64,000 nt of DNA from Burkholderiales bacterium (GCA_947474755.1 CANJJE010000002.1:62001-126000); one strand, 5' to 3'; positions 44,904-54,354 are shown, numbered from the stretch's first letter. Made by a program: numbers and translations. Notes: generated from the letters alone by a model not told the origin.

Positions 44904-45814
44904 CGCGAACCTTCCTCCGGACCCGCCGTTTGCACAACGGAATACCGAGGCTTACGGAACGTGAGCACACGGTAAAGGTCAGCGAGGCGGCGCGCGGCGC
45001 GCTCGCCCACCAGCGCGCGCAGCACGGCGTAGGCGCGCGCGAGCAGCAGCCAGTAGGCCCAGGTAACGGTCGGCGGACGCAATCCGTGCAGGCGCAGCGC
45101 ACGCTCCGTCTCTTGCATGCCGAGGACAAAGTTCCCCGGCGACGTGGTGCTTCCACCCCAGCCCATGCCCACAGTCAGCGTCGGCACGAAGAGCGCGTCG
45201 CCGTCGGCCAGCTCGCGCAGCAGGAACTCGTAGTCCGCCGAAAGGCGGAAGCTGTCGTCGAACCCGCCGTGCCGCTCGAAGAGCATGCGGTGGTGCATAA
45301 GGCCCGGGTGCGGCAGGCAGACATGCGATCGGAAGCGTGCGCGGCAGGCTTCCCAGGGTTCGCCCAGTTCGTCGATGACGCGCCCGGTCGCGTCCACCTG
45401 GCGCAACCTGCTGTAAACGATGCGATAGCGCGGCACGGCGCCGCGCAGCGCTGGGGCGAGGCGCCCCAGCGCGTCGGCGTCCCATAACCAATCGTCGGCG
45501 CCGAGGAAAGCGATCCACTCGCCTCGCGCCAGAGGCAGCGCCTTGTTCCACGCGTCGTAGATGCCACGGTCGGGGCCCGAACGCCACTCGGTGACCACGT
45601 CAGAGGCGGCCTTCAGCAAGTCCACCGTTCCGTCAGTCGATCCGCCGTCCACGACGATCACTTCGAAATCGCGGAAAGACTGCGCGCGCAAGCTGTTCAG
45701 GCAATGTGGCAGGCAGGACGCGACGTTATGCGTCGCGATGACGACACTGATCAGCGGGGCAGCGATCGGCGCAACCCCCTCAGGAAACATTGACTGGCGC
45801 GCGCGCTGACTCAT
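44900..45814 (-). CDS. Family 2 glycosyltransferase
   Basis: A 304-residue GT2 enzyme of the GT-A fold. The N-terminal block LISVVIATHNVASCLPHCLN leads to VIVVDGGSTDGTVDLL, and FLGADDWLWDADAL supplies the metal-binding acids. The GIYDAWNKAL motif is common in WcaA-like polysaccharide glycosyltransferases. The ATG at 45814 gives an ATGA overlap with the preceding gene's stop; a longer open frame upstream runs into that gene and was rejected. Confidence 0.9.
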   Translation of the reverse strand: MSQRARQSMFPEGVAPIAAPLISVVIATHNVASCLPHCLNSLRAQSFRDFEVIVVDGGSTDGTVDLLKAASDVVTEWRSGPDRGIYDAWNKALPLARGEWIAFLGADDWLWDADALGRLAPALRGAVPRYRIVYSRLRQVDATGRVIDELGEPWEACRARFRSHVCLPHPGLMHHRMLFERHGGFDDSFRLSADYEFLLRELADGDALFVPTLTVGMGWGGSTTSPGNFVLGMQETERALRLHGLRPPTVTWAYWLLLARAYAVLRALVGERAARRLADLYRVLTFRKPRYSVVQTAGPEEGSR

Positions 45815-46977
45815 TCTGCTTGCCAAAACGGGACAAACCGACCTGGAATCTTGTCGCACGGAATCGAGAACGCACCACGCCTGATCTGATCGATGGTGCC
45901 AATCACGGTGGGATTGAGGGCCTGGTAGTACTTGAAATAGACCGTGCCTTCACCGTTGGCGAGCAGCGTGATGTCCGACGGGTAGCTCCGCGACCACAAG
46001 CCCTCAAAGTAGCGTTCAATGCCAGCGCCGGGAATGAAAAAGCGCCCGCAACGTTGCTCGACTGCACTGAGGGCCTCGGCCACAGATGCGGGCATCTCCA
46101 AATGCTGCTGCCCTTGGGGCTGCGGTGGCGTGTAGCTCAGCGGACAGAACCAGAACCCGCGCAGTGGCTTCAAGGCATCGGGCGCGCTCTCACGTGGACC
46201 TGGAACCAGCGGCGACGGCAGCACGCGGCAAGACTCGGCGGTCAGGCGCAGCCCTTGCGGCGCGAGCAGATCGTTGAAAACGACGCGCGCGATGCCTTCG
46301 GGTTGATCGGCGTCAGCAATGAAATCAGTTGCTATGGGCAACACCGCGTACTTCGGCAGCGGCCCGGCAAGCATTTGCTGCAGGCGCGCGTACTCTGGCA
46401 TGGGCGGCTTGATGTCCCGTTGCCCGGCCACGTTGGACCAGCGCGATTCACGGTGGAACTGCGGCACCAGGATCGAGTATGAAATGGCCGTTGCGGTGAT
46501 GAATACCGCAGGCTCGCGGCGCAGCGGCGAGTCTGCGATTGCCAGCCCGGGTTCATGCCCCCATCGCGCCAAGCCCCAGCGGTTGGGTGAGTAGGTCTGG
46601 GCCAGCGCCTGAATTTGCAGGAAGCCGGCGATTGCCAAAAGCATCCAGCGAAAGGAGGCCGTTCCAGGCAACCTGCGCCAGAGCATCAGCAAGAGCGGCC
46701 CGGCCAACACGAGGCCCGTCATGAAGTAGCGACCGTTCCCGATGAGGAACGTCCACAGATAGAAGGCCGCCACCAGGCCCCACATCAGTTGACGGTGTTC
46801 AAAGGGCAGTGCATCTGTCGAGCGACGCCGAAGCAGCAGCACAGCGCCACAAGCGAGGATGAAGGCAAAGCGCCAGTCTGGCGCCATGGCTTCGAAGTAG
46901 ATGCCCTTGTTCGGCGTCGCGAGAACGAGAGGTCGCAACAGGCCCTCAAGCCAACCATCGGGTTGAAACCGCACCAT
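45811..46977 (-). CDS. C-terminal part of a GT-C-like membrane protein
   Basis: A 388-residue open frame with three or four hydrophobic helices in its first 140 residues and then a soluble domain of about 240 residues. It lies in the same reading frame as the gene upstream (46981-47742), separated only by one TGA and one GCG codon. The two together read as one polytopic protein of about 640 residues, so this is probably its second half. If expressed separately, a weak ACGAGG ribosome site precedes its ATG. No specific family recognised for the soluble part. Confidence 0.6.
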   Translation of the reverse strand: MVRFQPDGWLEGLLRPLVLATPNKGIYFEAMAPDWRFAFILACGAVLLLRRRSTDALPFEHRQLMWGLVAAFYLWTFLIGNGRYFMTGLVLAGPLLLMLWRRLPGTASFRWMLLAIAGFLQIQALAQTYSPNRWGLARWGHEPGLAIADSPLRREPAVFITATAISYSILVPQFHRESRWSNVAGQRDIKPPMPEYARLQQMLAGPLPKYAVLPIATDFIADADQPEGIARVVFNDLLAPQGLRLTAESCRVLPSPLVPGPRESAPDALKPLRGFWFCPLSYTPPQPQGQQHLEMPASVAEALSAVEQRCGRFFIPGAGIERYFEGLWSRSYPSDITLLANGEGTVYFKYYQALNPTVIGTIDQIRRGAFSIPCDKIPGRFVPFWQAE

Positions 46978-46980
46978 CGC

Positions 46981-47742
46981 TCAGCCTCGTCCCAGAAGGT
47001 TGCCGAGGAATGGATAAAAAGGATTGCCCGTCAGCTTCCATAGCTGCCAGCCCCAGGGTGCGTAGAGAACGACAAAGCCCAGGCTCGCACCACTCGCCAG
47101 GCTCAACCCGCGGCGCCAGGGCAGTCGCGGTGCTTGGGGCTGCCACCACCAGAACATCAGCAAGGGCAAGAAAAGCCCGTTGGACAACTTGAAGGCCACC
47201 GACACGCCCCACAGTACCGCTGCCCAGAAAGCGCGGCGATGCGATCGTGGGCCGAGTGACACCCAAACTGCCCACAGCAAAGGCACGGCGGCGAGCACAT
47301 CGTTGGCGGTGGTCTCCAGTCCGGTCAAGACCACAACGCTCATGCCGGCAAATCCGCAAGCGGCAGTGCGCTCCAGCGTTCCGTGCCACCACGGGCGGTC
47401 GCCGCTGCCAGGCAGCAGGCGCAGACAGATGAGCCAGGTCGGCAGCGTCAGCAGCGCTGCATTGGTCGCCGACCAAGCCGCTCCGGCTACCGCGCCGGAA
47501 CTGAACCATTGCGGCAGCTTGTAGGCGGGCCAGTAGAGATAGGGGTACTGATAGGACTGCCCGCTTGCTGCCGTCACGTCGAGGTGCCAGCGCGGCTGCT
47601 CGGCGATCAGGCCAAGGTACACATGATGGTTAAGCCCGTCCCAGCTCCAGAAGAAGGCGTCGGTGCTGAGCGGCACGCTCGAAGCCAGCGCAGCGGCCAG
47701 CACAACGACGATCAGCGCCTCGGCGAAGAGGTAACGTTTCAT
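46981..47742 (-). CDS. N-terminal part of a GT-C-like membrane glycosyltransferase
   Basis: A 253-residue polytopic protein: an N-terminal helix (YLFAEALIVVVLAAALASS), the luminal-loop segment DAFFWSWDGLNHHVYLGL, then further helices ending at GNPFYPFLGNLLGRG before TGA. The layout resembles GT-C-fold glycosyltransferases that use polyprenyl-phosphate sugars. The NPFYP ending normally lies mid-protein in such families. The ATG at 47742 makes an ATGA overlap with the preceding GT2 gene. The in-frame stop suggests a nonsense mutation or a genuine gene split. Confidence 0.6.
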   Translation of the reverse strand: MKRYLFAEALIVVVLAAALASSVPLSTDAFFWSWDGLNHHVYLGLIAEQPRWHLDVTAASGQSYQYPYLYWPAYKLPQWFSSGAVAGAAWSATNAALLTLPTWLICLRLLPGSGDRPWWHGTLERTAACGFAGMSVVVLTGLETTANDVLAAVPLLWAVWVSLGPRSHRRAFWAAVLWGVSVAFKLSNGLFLPLLMFWWWQPQAPRLPWRRGLSLASGASLGFVVLYAPWGWQLWKLTGNPFYPFLGNLLGRG

Positions 47743-48956
47743 GCCGTATCGGGTCGCCACTCAGCCGCGCGCACGCTTGTCCGCCGCGGCACATGGCCCG
47801 AGTCGAAGGCGCTTCGAAGAGCCGCAAAGAAGACCGCGGCCAGCACAGACTGTGTGCCCATCAGCAGCAGCGCAACGCCAGGAATGATCTGCCGCATCGC
47901 GACCTCGGGGTCTAATGCGCCAAAGCCTGCTCGGCCCCATTGCCAGGTCAGGCCCACGCACAGCGAGAGTCCAGCCAGCGTAGCCAACACGCCACTGATC
48001 ACCAGCCACGGCCCCATGGCAACGCGCAGCGCCGCCTTCTCGCGGGGGTGGGGTACATCGAGGTTGGCGCAAGAGCGCGCCAGTACGGTGCCGAGCGCAA
48101 ACAGCACCGTCTGGTAACCCAGAACCATAGCCGCCGCAGCGAAGAGCTGCGTGTGAATGCCGACCGGCCAGTGCGCTGCGCCCGGGGTCGCCGCGTTGGC
48201 AAAAGCCAGTTGCAGTATGCCTGCCAGGCAGAGCAGAAGTCCGGGATAAAGGAACAGCCAGCGAGGCGAGTACAGCAACAGGTAGCGCAGATGCCGCCAG
48301 CCGTCGCGCCAGGTGTTGAGGTGCGGTGGGCGGTCACGGCCATCCTTGGACAGCACAGTAGGGACTTCGATGACGCGCAACTGCGCCTGGAGCGACTTCA
48401 CGATCATCTCTGAGGCGAACTCCATGCCCGGCGTGATCAGGCCCAGCGCCAGCATGCGGTCGCGCTTGAAGCCACGCAGCCCGCAATGGAAATCATGCAG
48501 CGGCCCGCCAAAGAAGCGCCGCCCAAGAAAGCTGAGGACTGGGTTGCCGACGTAGCGGTGCAGCGGCGGCATCGCACCGGCACGGATACCGCCCTTGAAA
48601 CGGTTGCCCACCACCAGATCATGGCCGGCACGCAGCGCTTGCACAAAGGGCTTGAGGCGACCGAAGTCGTAGCTTTCGTCGGAGTCACCCATGATGACGA
48701 AGCGGCCGTTGGCAGCATCGATACCAGCGCGCAGCGCTGAGCCATATCCGCGCTCGGCCACGTTGATCACGCGAGCCCCCAGTCCCCAAGCCAAAGCTTG
48801 CGAGCCATCGCTGGAGCCGTTGTCAGCGACCAGGACTTCCCCTGCAATGTGCTCACGCTGCAGGAAGTCTTGTGCCTGCCGGATGCAGTTGCCTAGAGTC
48901 CTTGCCTCGTTCAGGCAGGGCATCAGGATGGTGAGTTCGACCGTGCTGTGACTCAT
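47739..48956 (-). CDS. Polyprenyl-phosphate glycosyltransferase (GT2, DPM1-like)
   Basis: A 405-residue protein: an N-terminal GT2 domain (ELTILMPCLNEARTLGNCI, VLVADNGSSDGSQALA, FVIMGDSDESYDFGRL) followed by FHCGLRGFKRD and about four C-terminal membrane helices. This is the architecture of enzymes that load a sugar onto undecaprenyl phosphate. Such a donor would feed the GT-C-like protein encoded next. The ATG forms an ATGA overlap with a small open frame upstream. Confidence 0.9.
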   Translation of the reverse strand: MSHSTVELTILMPCLNEARTLGNCIRQAQDFLQREHIAGEVLVADNGSSDGSQALAWGLGARVINVAERGYGSALRAGIDAANGRFVIMGDSDESYDFGRLKPFVQALRAGHDLVVGNRFKGGIRAGAMPPLHRYVGNPVLSFLGRRFFGGPLHDFHCGLRGFKRDRMLALGLITPGMEFASEMIVKSLQAQLRVIEVPTVLSKDGRDRPPHLNTWRDGWRHLRYLLLYSPRWLFLYPGLLLCLAGILQLAFANAATPGAAHWPVGIHTQLFAAAAMVLGYQTVLFALGTVLARSCANLDVPHPREKAALRVAMGPWLVISGVLATLAGLSLCVGLTWQWGRAGFGALDPEVAMRQIIPGVALLLMGTQSVLAAVFFAALRSAFDSGHVPRRTSVRAAEWRPDTA

Positions 48957-49117
48957 GAGTCTGCTGTGGTGGTGCGCAGGGTGAACCGGATTGTGGTGGC
49001 ACCGAAGCCGGTCGGCTTGCCTTGCGGAGCTGTCGGCAAGGGGTTCGCTGGACTGTCCGACTTTGCAATGATCATGGGTTTCGCGTTCACTTCATGAACT
49101 GCTGCTTTGCTGGGCAT
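48953..49117 (-). CDS. Possible small protein preceding the glycan operon
   Basis: An open frame of about 54 codons (start MPSKAAVHEVNAKPMIIAK) ends with TGA overlapping the ATG of the next gene. The frame is open further, to 49342. The product is Thr/Ser/Pro-rich and matches nothing I recognise. The overlap is the only argument for it; high-GC sequence often gives such frames by chance. The rest of the 48957-49347 spacer shows no other gene. Confidence 0.25.
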   Translation of the reverse strand: MPSKAAVHEVNAKPMIIAKSDSPANPLPTAPQGKPTGFGATTIRFTLRTTTADS

Positions 49118-49347
49118 TTCGGGACGATGCGTCGGAACTCCGGTTGGAAATCTACGGGCTCGGGCAGGAGGCGAGATCACCGCTCTAACGGATTTTGCAG
49201 ATGTCGGCCGTCTCACCCCGTCGCGCCGCCTCCATCCGCTTGCTGTTCGTCGGGCCAGCACTTTGTCTCCGGCTTCCTTCAGATTTGCAGTCACCTGCGA
49301 CACCATTGCCCCTCGGCTGACAGTCCCGCTCGCCGGGCGCACCGATG

Positions 49348-49372
49348 AAAAAAGGCGGCCGCAGCCGCCTTT
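49348..49372 (-). terminator. Terminator of the pilin gene
   Basis: On the minus strand AAAGGCGGC-TGCG-GCCGCC is followed by TTTTTT. It lies about 80 bases beyond the pilin stop and separates pilA from the glycan operon. Confidence 0.9.
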
Positions 49373-49451
49373 CGATTCAATTCACATAAACCATCAACCT
49401 AGGCAGGAACCGGGAACGGAAGCCGAGTTCCAGACCAAGTCACACCAAAAA

Positions 49452-49967
<516 letters not shown>

Positions 49968-49975
49968 TCAGTAGT

Positions 49976-49991
49976 CGCATGACGCATGCCA
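49976..49991 (-). promoter_or_regulatory. Candidate sigma-54 promoter of pilA
   Basis: On the minus strand TGGCATGCGTCATGCG keeps the GG-N10-GC spacing and most of the TGGCACG-N4-TTGC consensus. It lies about 45-60 bases upstream of the pilA ATG. Pilin genes are often driven by sigma-54 with PilR. Confidence 0.55.
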
Positions 49992-50102
49992 CCGGTTTGG
50001 CGCGTGAATACTGGGCATTCCGGAGGGGGTGACGACACAAAGGGTCACCGCAGGCCGCAGAACTCGGGGAATCGCGCCGGGCAGGTGACGCAAATTGTCA
50101 GA

Positions 50103-50882
50103 TCAGACCAGCCGCATGTCGTCACCAGCGCTGAGGGCGCAGACCTTGTGCGCCAGGCGCAGGCGGCCGATCTCGGCCATCACCGCATCCATCTCGCCGG
50201 GCTTGATGTGGGTGATGCGCACGTCGACGCTGCCTGGCAGCTGGGCCAGTTCCTGGCCCAGCGCGGTCGGGCAAAGGTGGCGGCTGATCTCGGCGAGCTG
50301 GCGCTCCTCGTCGCTGAACGCGGTTTCGATGACCAGATGGGCCACCGTCATCGCGCGCAACCGCTGCCACAGCGCCGGGTTGGGGCCGGTATCGCCGCTG
50401 TAGACCCAGCGCCCGTCGTCCACGGCGAAGCCGACCGCCGGCACGGTGTGGGATGCGCTCAACACCTCGATGCGGCGGCGCTTTCTGCCGACGCCGGTCA
50501 ACACATCGCCGACCGCAAAGGGCAGCAGGCGCAGCACGGGGTTGTCGGCGCCGGGCAGGCGGGTGAAGTCGGGCCAGATGACGCCGTTGAAGATATGGGT
50601 ACGCAAGGCAGCCAGGGTTTCGGGCAGCGCATGCAACTGGATCGGCCCGCGGCCCTCGGCCAGCCGGGCGCGCATCACGCTGTCAGCCAGCAGCGCGATC
50701 GACAGGATGTGGTCGAGGTGGGAGTGGCTGACGAACACGTGGTCGATGCGCGTCAGCGCATCGAGCGAGAGGTCGCCGACGCCGCTGCCGGCATCGATCA
50801 GCACATCGTCATCGAGCAGGAAGGCGGTGGTCTTGCAACCCGCAGCGATCGAGCCGGAACAGCCGAGCACGCGCAGCGTCAT
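50103..50882 (-). CDS. MBL-fold metallo-hydrolase
   Basis: A 259-residue metallo-beta-lactamase-fold protein with the metal motif SHSHLDH (about residues 52-58) and later SGDTGPN and an ETAFSDEE segment. The pattern resembles class II 3',5'-cyclic-nucleotide phosphodiesterases, so cAMP or cGMP hydrolysis is possible but unproven. A 220-base spacer without recognisable signals separates it from the FHA gene upstream. Confidence 0.85.
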   Translation of the reverse strand: MTLRVLGCSGSIAAGCKTTAFLLDDDVLIDAGSGVGDLSLDALTRIDHVFVSHSHLDHILSIALLADSVMRARLAEGRGPIQLHALPETLAALRTHIFNGVIWPDFTRLPGADNPVLRLLPFAVGDVLTGVGRKRRRIEVLSASHTVPAVGFAVDDGRWVYSGDTGPNPALWQRLRAMTVAHLVIETAFSDEERQLAEISRHLCPTALGQELAQLPGSVDVRITHIKPGEMDAVMAEIGRLRLAHKVCALSAGDDMRLV

Positions 50883-51102
50883 GGGTTGGGAGTGGGGGCG
50901 AGGGCGGGCACGGCGCGGGACGCATCAAGGACTGCGCCAAATACTGAGGCCACGCGCCGGTGCCGACAAGGGGCGAAAGTCGCGTTTGATGACAGCGTTT
51001 GCCGCACATGCGCGGCGAAACGGCTTTGCCGTGAAGCGTGTCACGGGCGACCTCGCTCAGAGGCCGAGAAGATTTCGTTGCGCAGCAGAAAGCCTGCGGC
51101 CT

Positions 51103-51765
51103 CTACCGATTGATGAACTGCATCTGGGTGCCAGCCAGCTCGATCACATCGCCATCGCGCAACTGGGTGGTTTCGGTGACCAGCGGGTTGCCGTTGACGG
51201 CGGGGCGTGCAGCCCCCTCGACGTGCGCAAACACATACCCGGTGGGACGCTTGGTGATCGACGCGACCTGCACGCCCGGCTTGCCGATGGTGGTGACCAC
51301 CTTGGTCAGGCTGACTTCGCGGCCGGCAGCAGCGCCATTCAGGACCTTGATCGATGCCGCGCTGCCCAGCGCGCCAAAGCTCGAGGGGCCGCCGAAACCG
51401 GAGGCGCGCTGCAACCCGGGCGGCGTGGTCGTCTGGGTGCCCGGTCGCAGGATCTGGGTGGCTTCGTAGTCACCGCCCTCGGCGACCAGGAACTTGATCT
51501 TGTACTTGCCGATCTCGACGGTGTCGTTGTGCGCCAGCAGCTGCTTCTTGACGGCCTTGCCGTTGATGTAGGTCCCGTTGGTGCTGTTCAGGTCTTCGAT
51601 GAAGACATCGGCGCCCAGCATCTGGAGCACGGCGTGTTCGCCGCTGACGGCCAGGTTGTCGATGACGATGTCGTTGTAGGGTCGGCGTCCGAGCGTGGTC
51701 TTGTCCTTGGTGATCTGCACTTCCTTGATCACCACTCCATCGAGCGATACCACCAGCTTGCCCAT
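51103..51765 (-). CDS. FHA-domain protein
   Basis: A 220-residue protein with an N-terminal FHA domain (LGRRPYNDIVIDN, SGEHA, EDLNSTNGTYINGK) that should bind phosphothreonine. A linker of about 40 residues follows, then a second, degenerate FHA-like fold (GREVSLTKVVTTIGKPG, FINR end). It lies 35 bases after a PP2C phosphatase gene and downstream of a Ser/Thr kinase, so it is likely the phospho-reader of that set. The ATG at 51765 was chosen by the family N-terminus. Confidence 0.92.
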   Translation of the reverse strand: MGKLVVSLDGVVIKEVQITKDKTTLGRRPYNDIVIDNLAVSGEHAVLQMLGADVFIEDLNSTNGTYINGKAVKKQLLAHNDTVEIGKYKIKFLVAEGGDYEATQILRPGTQTTTPPGLQRASGFGGPSSFGALGSAASIKVLNGAAAGREVSLTKVVTTIGKPGVQVASITKRPTGYVFAHVEGAARPAVNGNPLVTETTQLRDGDVIELAGTQMQFINR

Positions 51766-51800
51766 GCTTGACCTCGTCTTTTGTTGCGTCTTTGTGCGAC

Positions 51801-52583
51801 TCAGCGCCTGAATGGCCACCAGGACCACGCCCCCCCCGCTGCGCCCTGCACTCGCGCCAAGATGACGGCGATGTTATCTTTTCCGCCCGCTTCGTTGGCA
51901 GCGGAAATCAAGGCATGCGCGATGGCCTGGATGTCCTCGCTCGACTGCAGCACATGGCCGATGTGTTCGTCGTCAAGCATGTCGGACAGCCCGTCGGAGC
52001 ACAGCAGCACCAGGTCGCCCGGCAGCAACTCGTGCGAGCGGGACTCCAGCGTCACGCTGTCTTCGACACCGACTGCGCGGGTCACCAGGTTCTTGTGCGA
52101 GGAGAAGGCGGCCTGCTCTTCGGTGATCAGGCCGGCATCGATCTGCTCCTGCAGCAGCGAATGGTCATGGGTGATGCGCATGAACTTGCCGGCACGCAGC
52201 CGGTAGCCGCGCGAGTCGCCCACATGCCCCAGCAGCAGCCGGCCTTCGCGGAACACGCCAACCACCAGCGTCGTGCCCATGCCGGCGTACTGCGGATTAC
52301 TGCTGGCCGCGTTGAAGATGGCGCGGTTGGCGTTGTCGACACAGATGTCCATCGCACGTCGCACATCGGCATCGGTCGCGCTGGCGGCCGCCTGGGCGAG
52401 CCAGCGGCCGAGCTCGGCGCTGATGAACGTGGTGGCGATCTGGCTGGCCACTTCGCCGGCGTTGTAGCCGCCCATGCCATCGGCGAGCACAACCAGGGAT
52501 GAGGCCGGGTCGACCGCGACCGAGTCTTCGTTGTTATTGCGGGCGCGGCCGATATCGGTGGCGCTGTAGAACTCGAACGGCAT
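51801..52583 (-). CDS. PP2C-type Ser/Thr protein phosphatase
   Basis: A 260-residue PP2C phosphatase. Metal-binding motifs are all present: RARNNNEDS, DGMGGYNAGEVAS, GHVGDSRGYRL, LVLLCSDGLSDML and GGKDNIAVIL. It should reverse the action of the kinase encoded 74 bases upstream. The ATG at 52583 (MPFEFYSATDIGRARNN) fits the family; a long open extension upstream was rejected. Confidence 0.94.
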   Translation of the reverse strand: MPFEFYSATDIGRARNNNEDSVAVDPASSLVVLADGMGGYNAGEVASQIATTFISAELGRWLAQAAASATDADVRRAMDICVDNANRAIFNAASSNPQYAGMGTTLVVGVFREGRLLLGHVGDSRGYRLRAGKFMRITHDHSLLQEQIDAGLITEEQAAFSSHKNLVTRAVGVEDSVTLESRSHELLPGDLVLLCSDGLSDMLDDEHIGHVLQSSEDIQAIAHALISAANEAGGKDNIAVILARVQGAAGGAWSWWPFRR

Positions 52584-52657
52584 GGAAAGCGGTCTGGGCA
52601 CAGACGGTGAAGGGCGAGGCGTCAGGACAGAGCGGCACGCGATGCAGCCGGGGGCAC

Positions 52658-53626
52658 TCACGGGCCGGAATTGTGCCCCGTATCGAGTCGTGAGAATTTC
52701 ACGGTCGCGGCAAAAGCATCCATTTCGGGGGCGGCAGTGTTGGGCGTTGCCCCGTCTGGCAAGGTCAGTGTGTGGCCGGGCCAAAGTGCGGCTGCTGCAT
52801 CCAGCGCCGTGGCCATTTGAAGCCCGTCGGCATGACGTGCTGCCGGCGACTTCGCCAGCGCCTGTGCCAGCACGCTTGCCAGCGCCGGTGGCACTTCCGG
52901 ACGCAGTGTGCGTACGTCGGGCGCCACCTCGTTGACGATGCCGTACATCAGCCGGGCCATCGACTCGGCGCGGTGCGGCAAAACTCCTGTGAGCAACTGG
53001 AACAGCATGACGCCCAGCGAATACAGATCGGAGCGCCCGTCCACGCGCTGCCCCGACAACTGCTCCGGCGACATGTACGACGGCGTGCCGAGCACCATGC
53101 CGGTGCGGGTGCTGCGGGCATCGGTGATGCAGGCGATGCCGAAATCAGTGACTTTCACGACGCCGGCATCCAGATCGATCATCACATTGGCGGGCTTGAT
53201 GTCGCGGTGCACCACGCCCTGGCTGTGCGCATGGGCGAGCGCGTTGGCAACCCGACGACCGATGTGCACGGCCAGGGGCAGCGGCAGCCACTGGCTGGCC
53301 TGGGTGTAGGGCTGCAGGTCGTGCCCGGTGACGTACTCCATCGCGATGTAGGCCAGGCCATCGTCTTCGCCCGCATCGCAGACGGCCACGATATCCGGGT
53401 GCTGCAGCCGACGGGCGGCCTCGGCCTCGCGGAAGAAGCGCTGCCGCGCCTCGGTCAGTTCATCGCCAGAAAACTCGCGGGACAGCGACAGCGTCTTGAT
53501 GGCCACCAAGCGGCCGGTATCGGCATGGCGGCCCAGCACCACCGCACCCATGGCACCCCGGCCCAGCAGGCGCTCGACCTGGTAACGCCCCAGCCTGTCG
53601 CGGTCGAACCCCGGGGCCACCGCCAC
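52658..53626 (-). CDS. Hanks-type Ser/Thr protein kinase
   Basis: A 322-residue soluble kinase with the glycine loop LLGRGAMGAVVLG, the AIKTL lysine, catalytic loop HRDIKPANV, DFG and GTPSYMSPEQ. There is no membrane helix or extracellular sensor domain. It starts at a GTG 5 bases after the TerC stop, so it is probably in the same transcript. Targets are unknown; the FHA protein is an obvious candidate. Confidence 0.94.
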   Translation of the reverse strand: MAVAPGFDRDRLGRYQVERLLGRGAMGAVVLGRHADTGRLVAIKTLSLSREFSGDELTEARQRFFREAEAARRLQHPDIVAVCDAGEDDGLAYIAMEYVTGHDLQPYTQASQWLPLPLAVHIGRRVANALAHAHSQGVVHRDIKPANVMIDLDAGVVKVTDFGIACITDARSTRTGMVLGTPSYMSPEQLSGQRVDGRSDLYSLGVMLFQLLTGVLPHRAESMARLMYGIVNEVAPDVRTLRPEVPPALASVLAQALAKSPAARHADGLQMATALDAAAALWPGHTLTLPDGATPNTAAPEMDAFAATVKFSRLDTGHNSGP

Positions 53627-53631
53627 CTCGC

Positions 53632-54354
53632 TCAGCCCGTGACGCTGCGCCGCGCCCGAAGGCCGCGGCCGATCGCAAAGACGAGCGCGGCGCCGGCCAC
53701 ACCAGCGACGTACTTGATCCAGCCCGCAGCCGGCAGCTTGGGCACCTGCAACATGACCTCTGCGTTGGCGAGTGCCGGGTCGCTCACGGCCATCGTGCCG
53801 GCAATCCAGCCGAGCAGCATCGCACCCAGGGTGATGATGACGGGGTAGCGGTCCATCAGCTTGATGACCAGCTGGCTGCCCCAGACGATGACGGGAATGC
53901 TGACCAGCAGGCCGAAGATGACCAGCGGCATCGTGTGCTCGCCGCCAGCGGTTTCAGCCGCACCGGCAATGGCGATGACGTTGTCGACACTCATCACCAG
54001 ATCGGCGACGATGACTGTCTTCACGGCGCCCCAGAGCTTGTCGCTGCCTTCGATGTTGGCGTGGCCCTCCTCCTCTTCCGGCAGCAGCAGCTTCACGCCG
54101 ATCCACACCAGCAAGATGGCGCCGACGAGCTTCAGGAAGGGGATCGCCAGCAACTGCAGCGCGAAGAAGATCAGGATCACGCGCAGCGCGATGGCGCCGG
54201 CAGTGCCCCACAGGATGCCCTTCGTGCGCTGGGCTGGAGGCAGCTTGCGGCAGGCCAGCGCGATGACCACCGCGTTGTCGCCGCCAAGCAGGATGTCGAT
54301 CATGATGATCTGCCCGACGGCTATCCAGAACTCGGGGGTCATCAGGGCTTGCAT
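53632..54354 (-). CDS. TerC family membrane protein (YjbE-type)
   Basis: A 240-residue polytopic membrane protein of the shorter YjbE-like TerC group. Signature segments are IDILLGGDNAVVIALACRKLP and DLVMSVDNVIAIAGAAETA, each with conserved membrane Asp/Asn residues. Probably a manganese or other metal exporter. The ATG at 54354 overlaps the P450 3' end by 13 bases; an ATG at 54342 is an alternative. No riboswitch-like leader is possible here because the start lies inside the P450 gene. Confidence 0.9.
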   Translation of the reverse strand: MQALMTPEFWIAVGQIIMIDILLGGDNAVVIALACRKLPPAQRTKGILWGTAGAIALRVILIFFALQLLAIPFLKLVGAILLVWIGVKLLLPEEEEGHANIEGSDKLWGAVKTVIVADLVMSVDNVIAIAGAAETAGGEHTMPLVIFGLLVSIPVIVWGSQLVIKLMDRYPVIITLGAMLLGWIAGTMAVSDPALANAEVMLQVPKLPAAGWIKYVAGVAGAALVFAIGRGLRARRSVTG

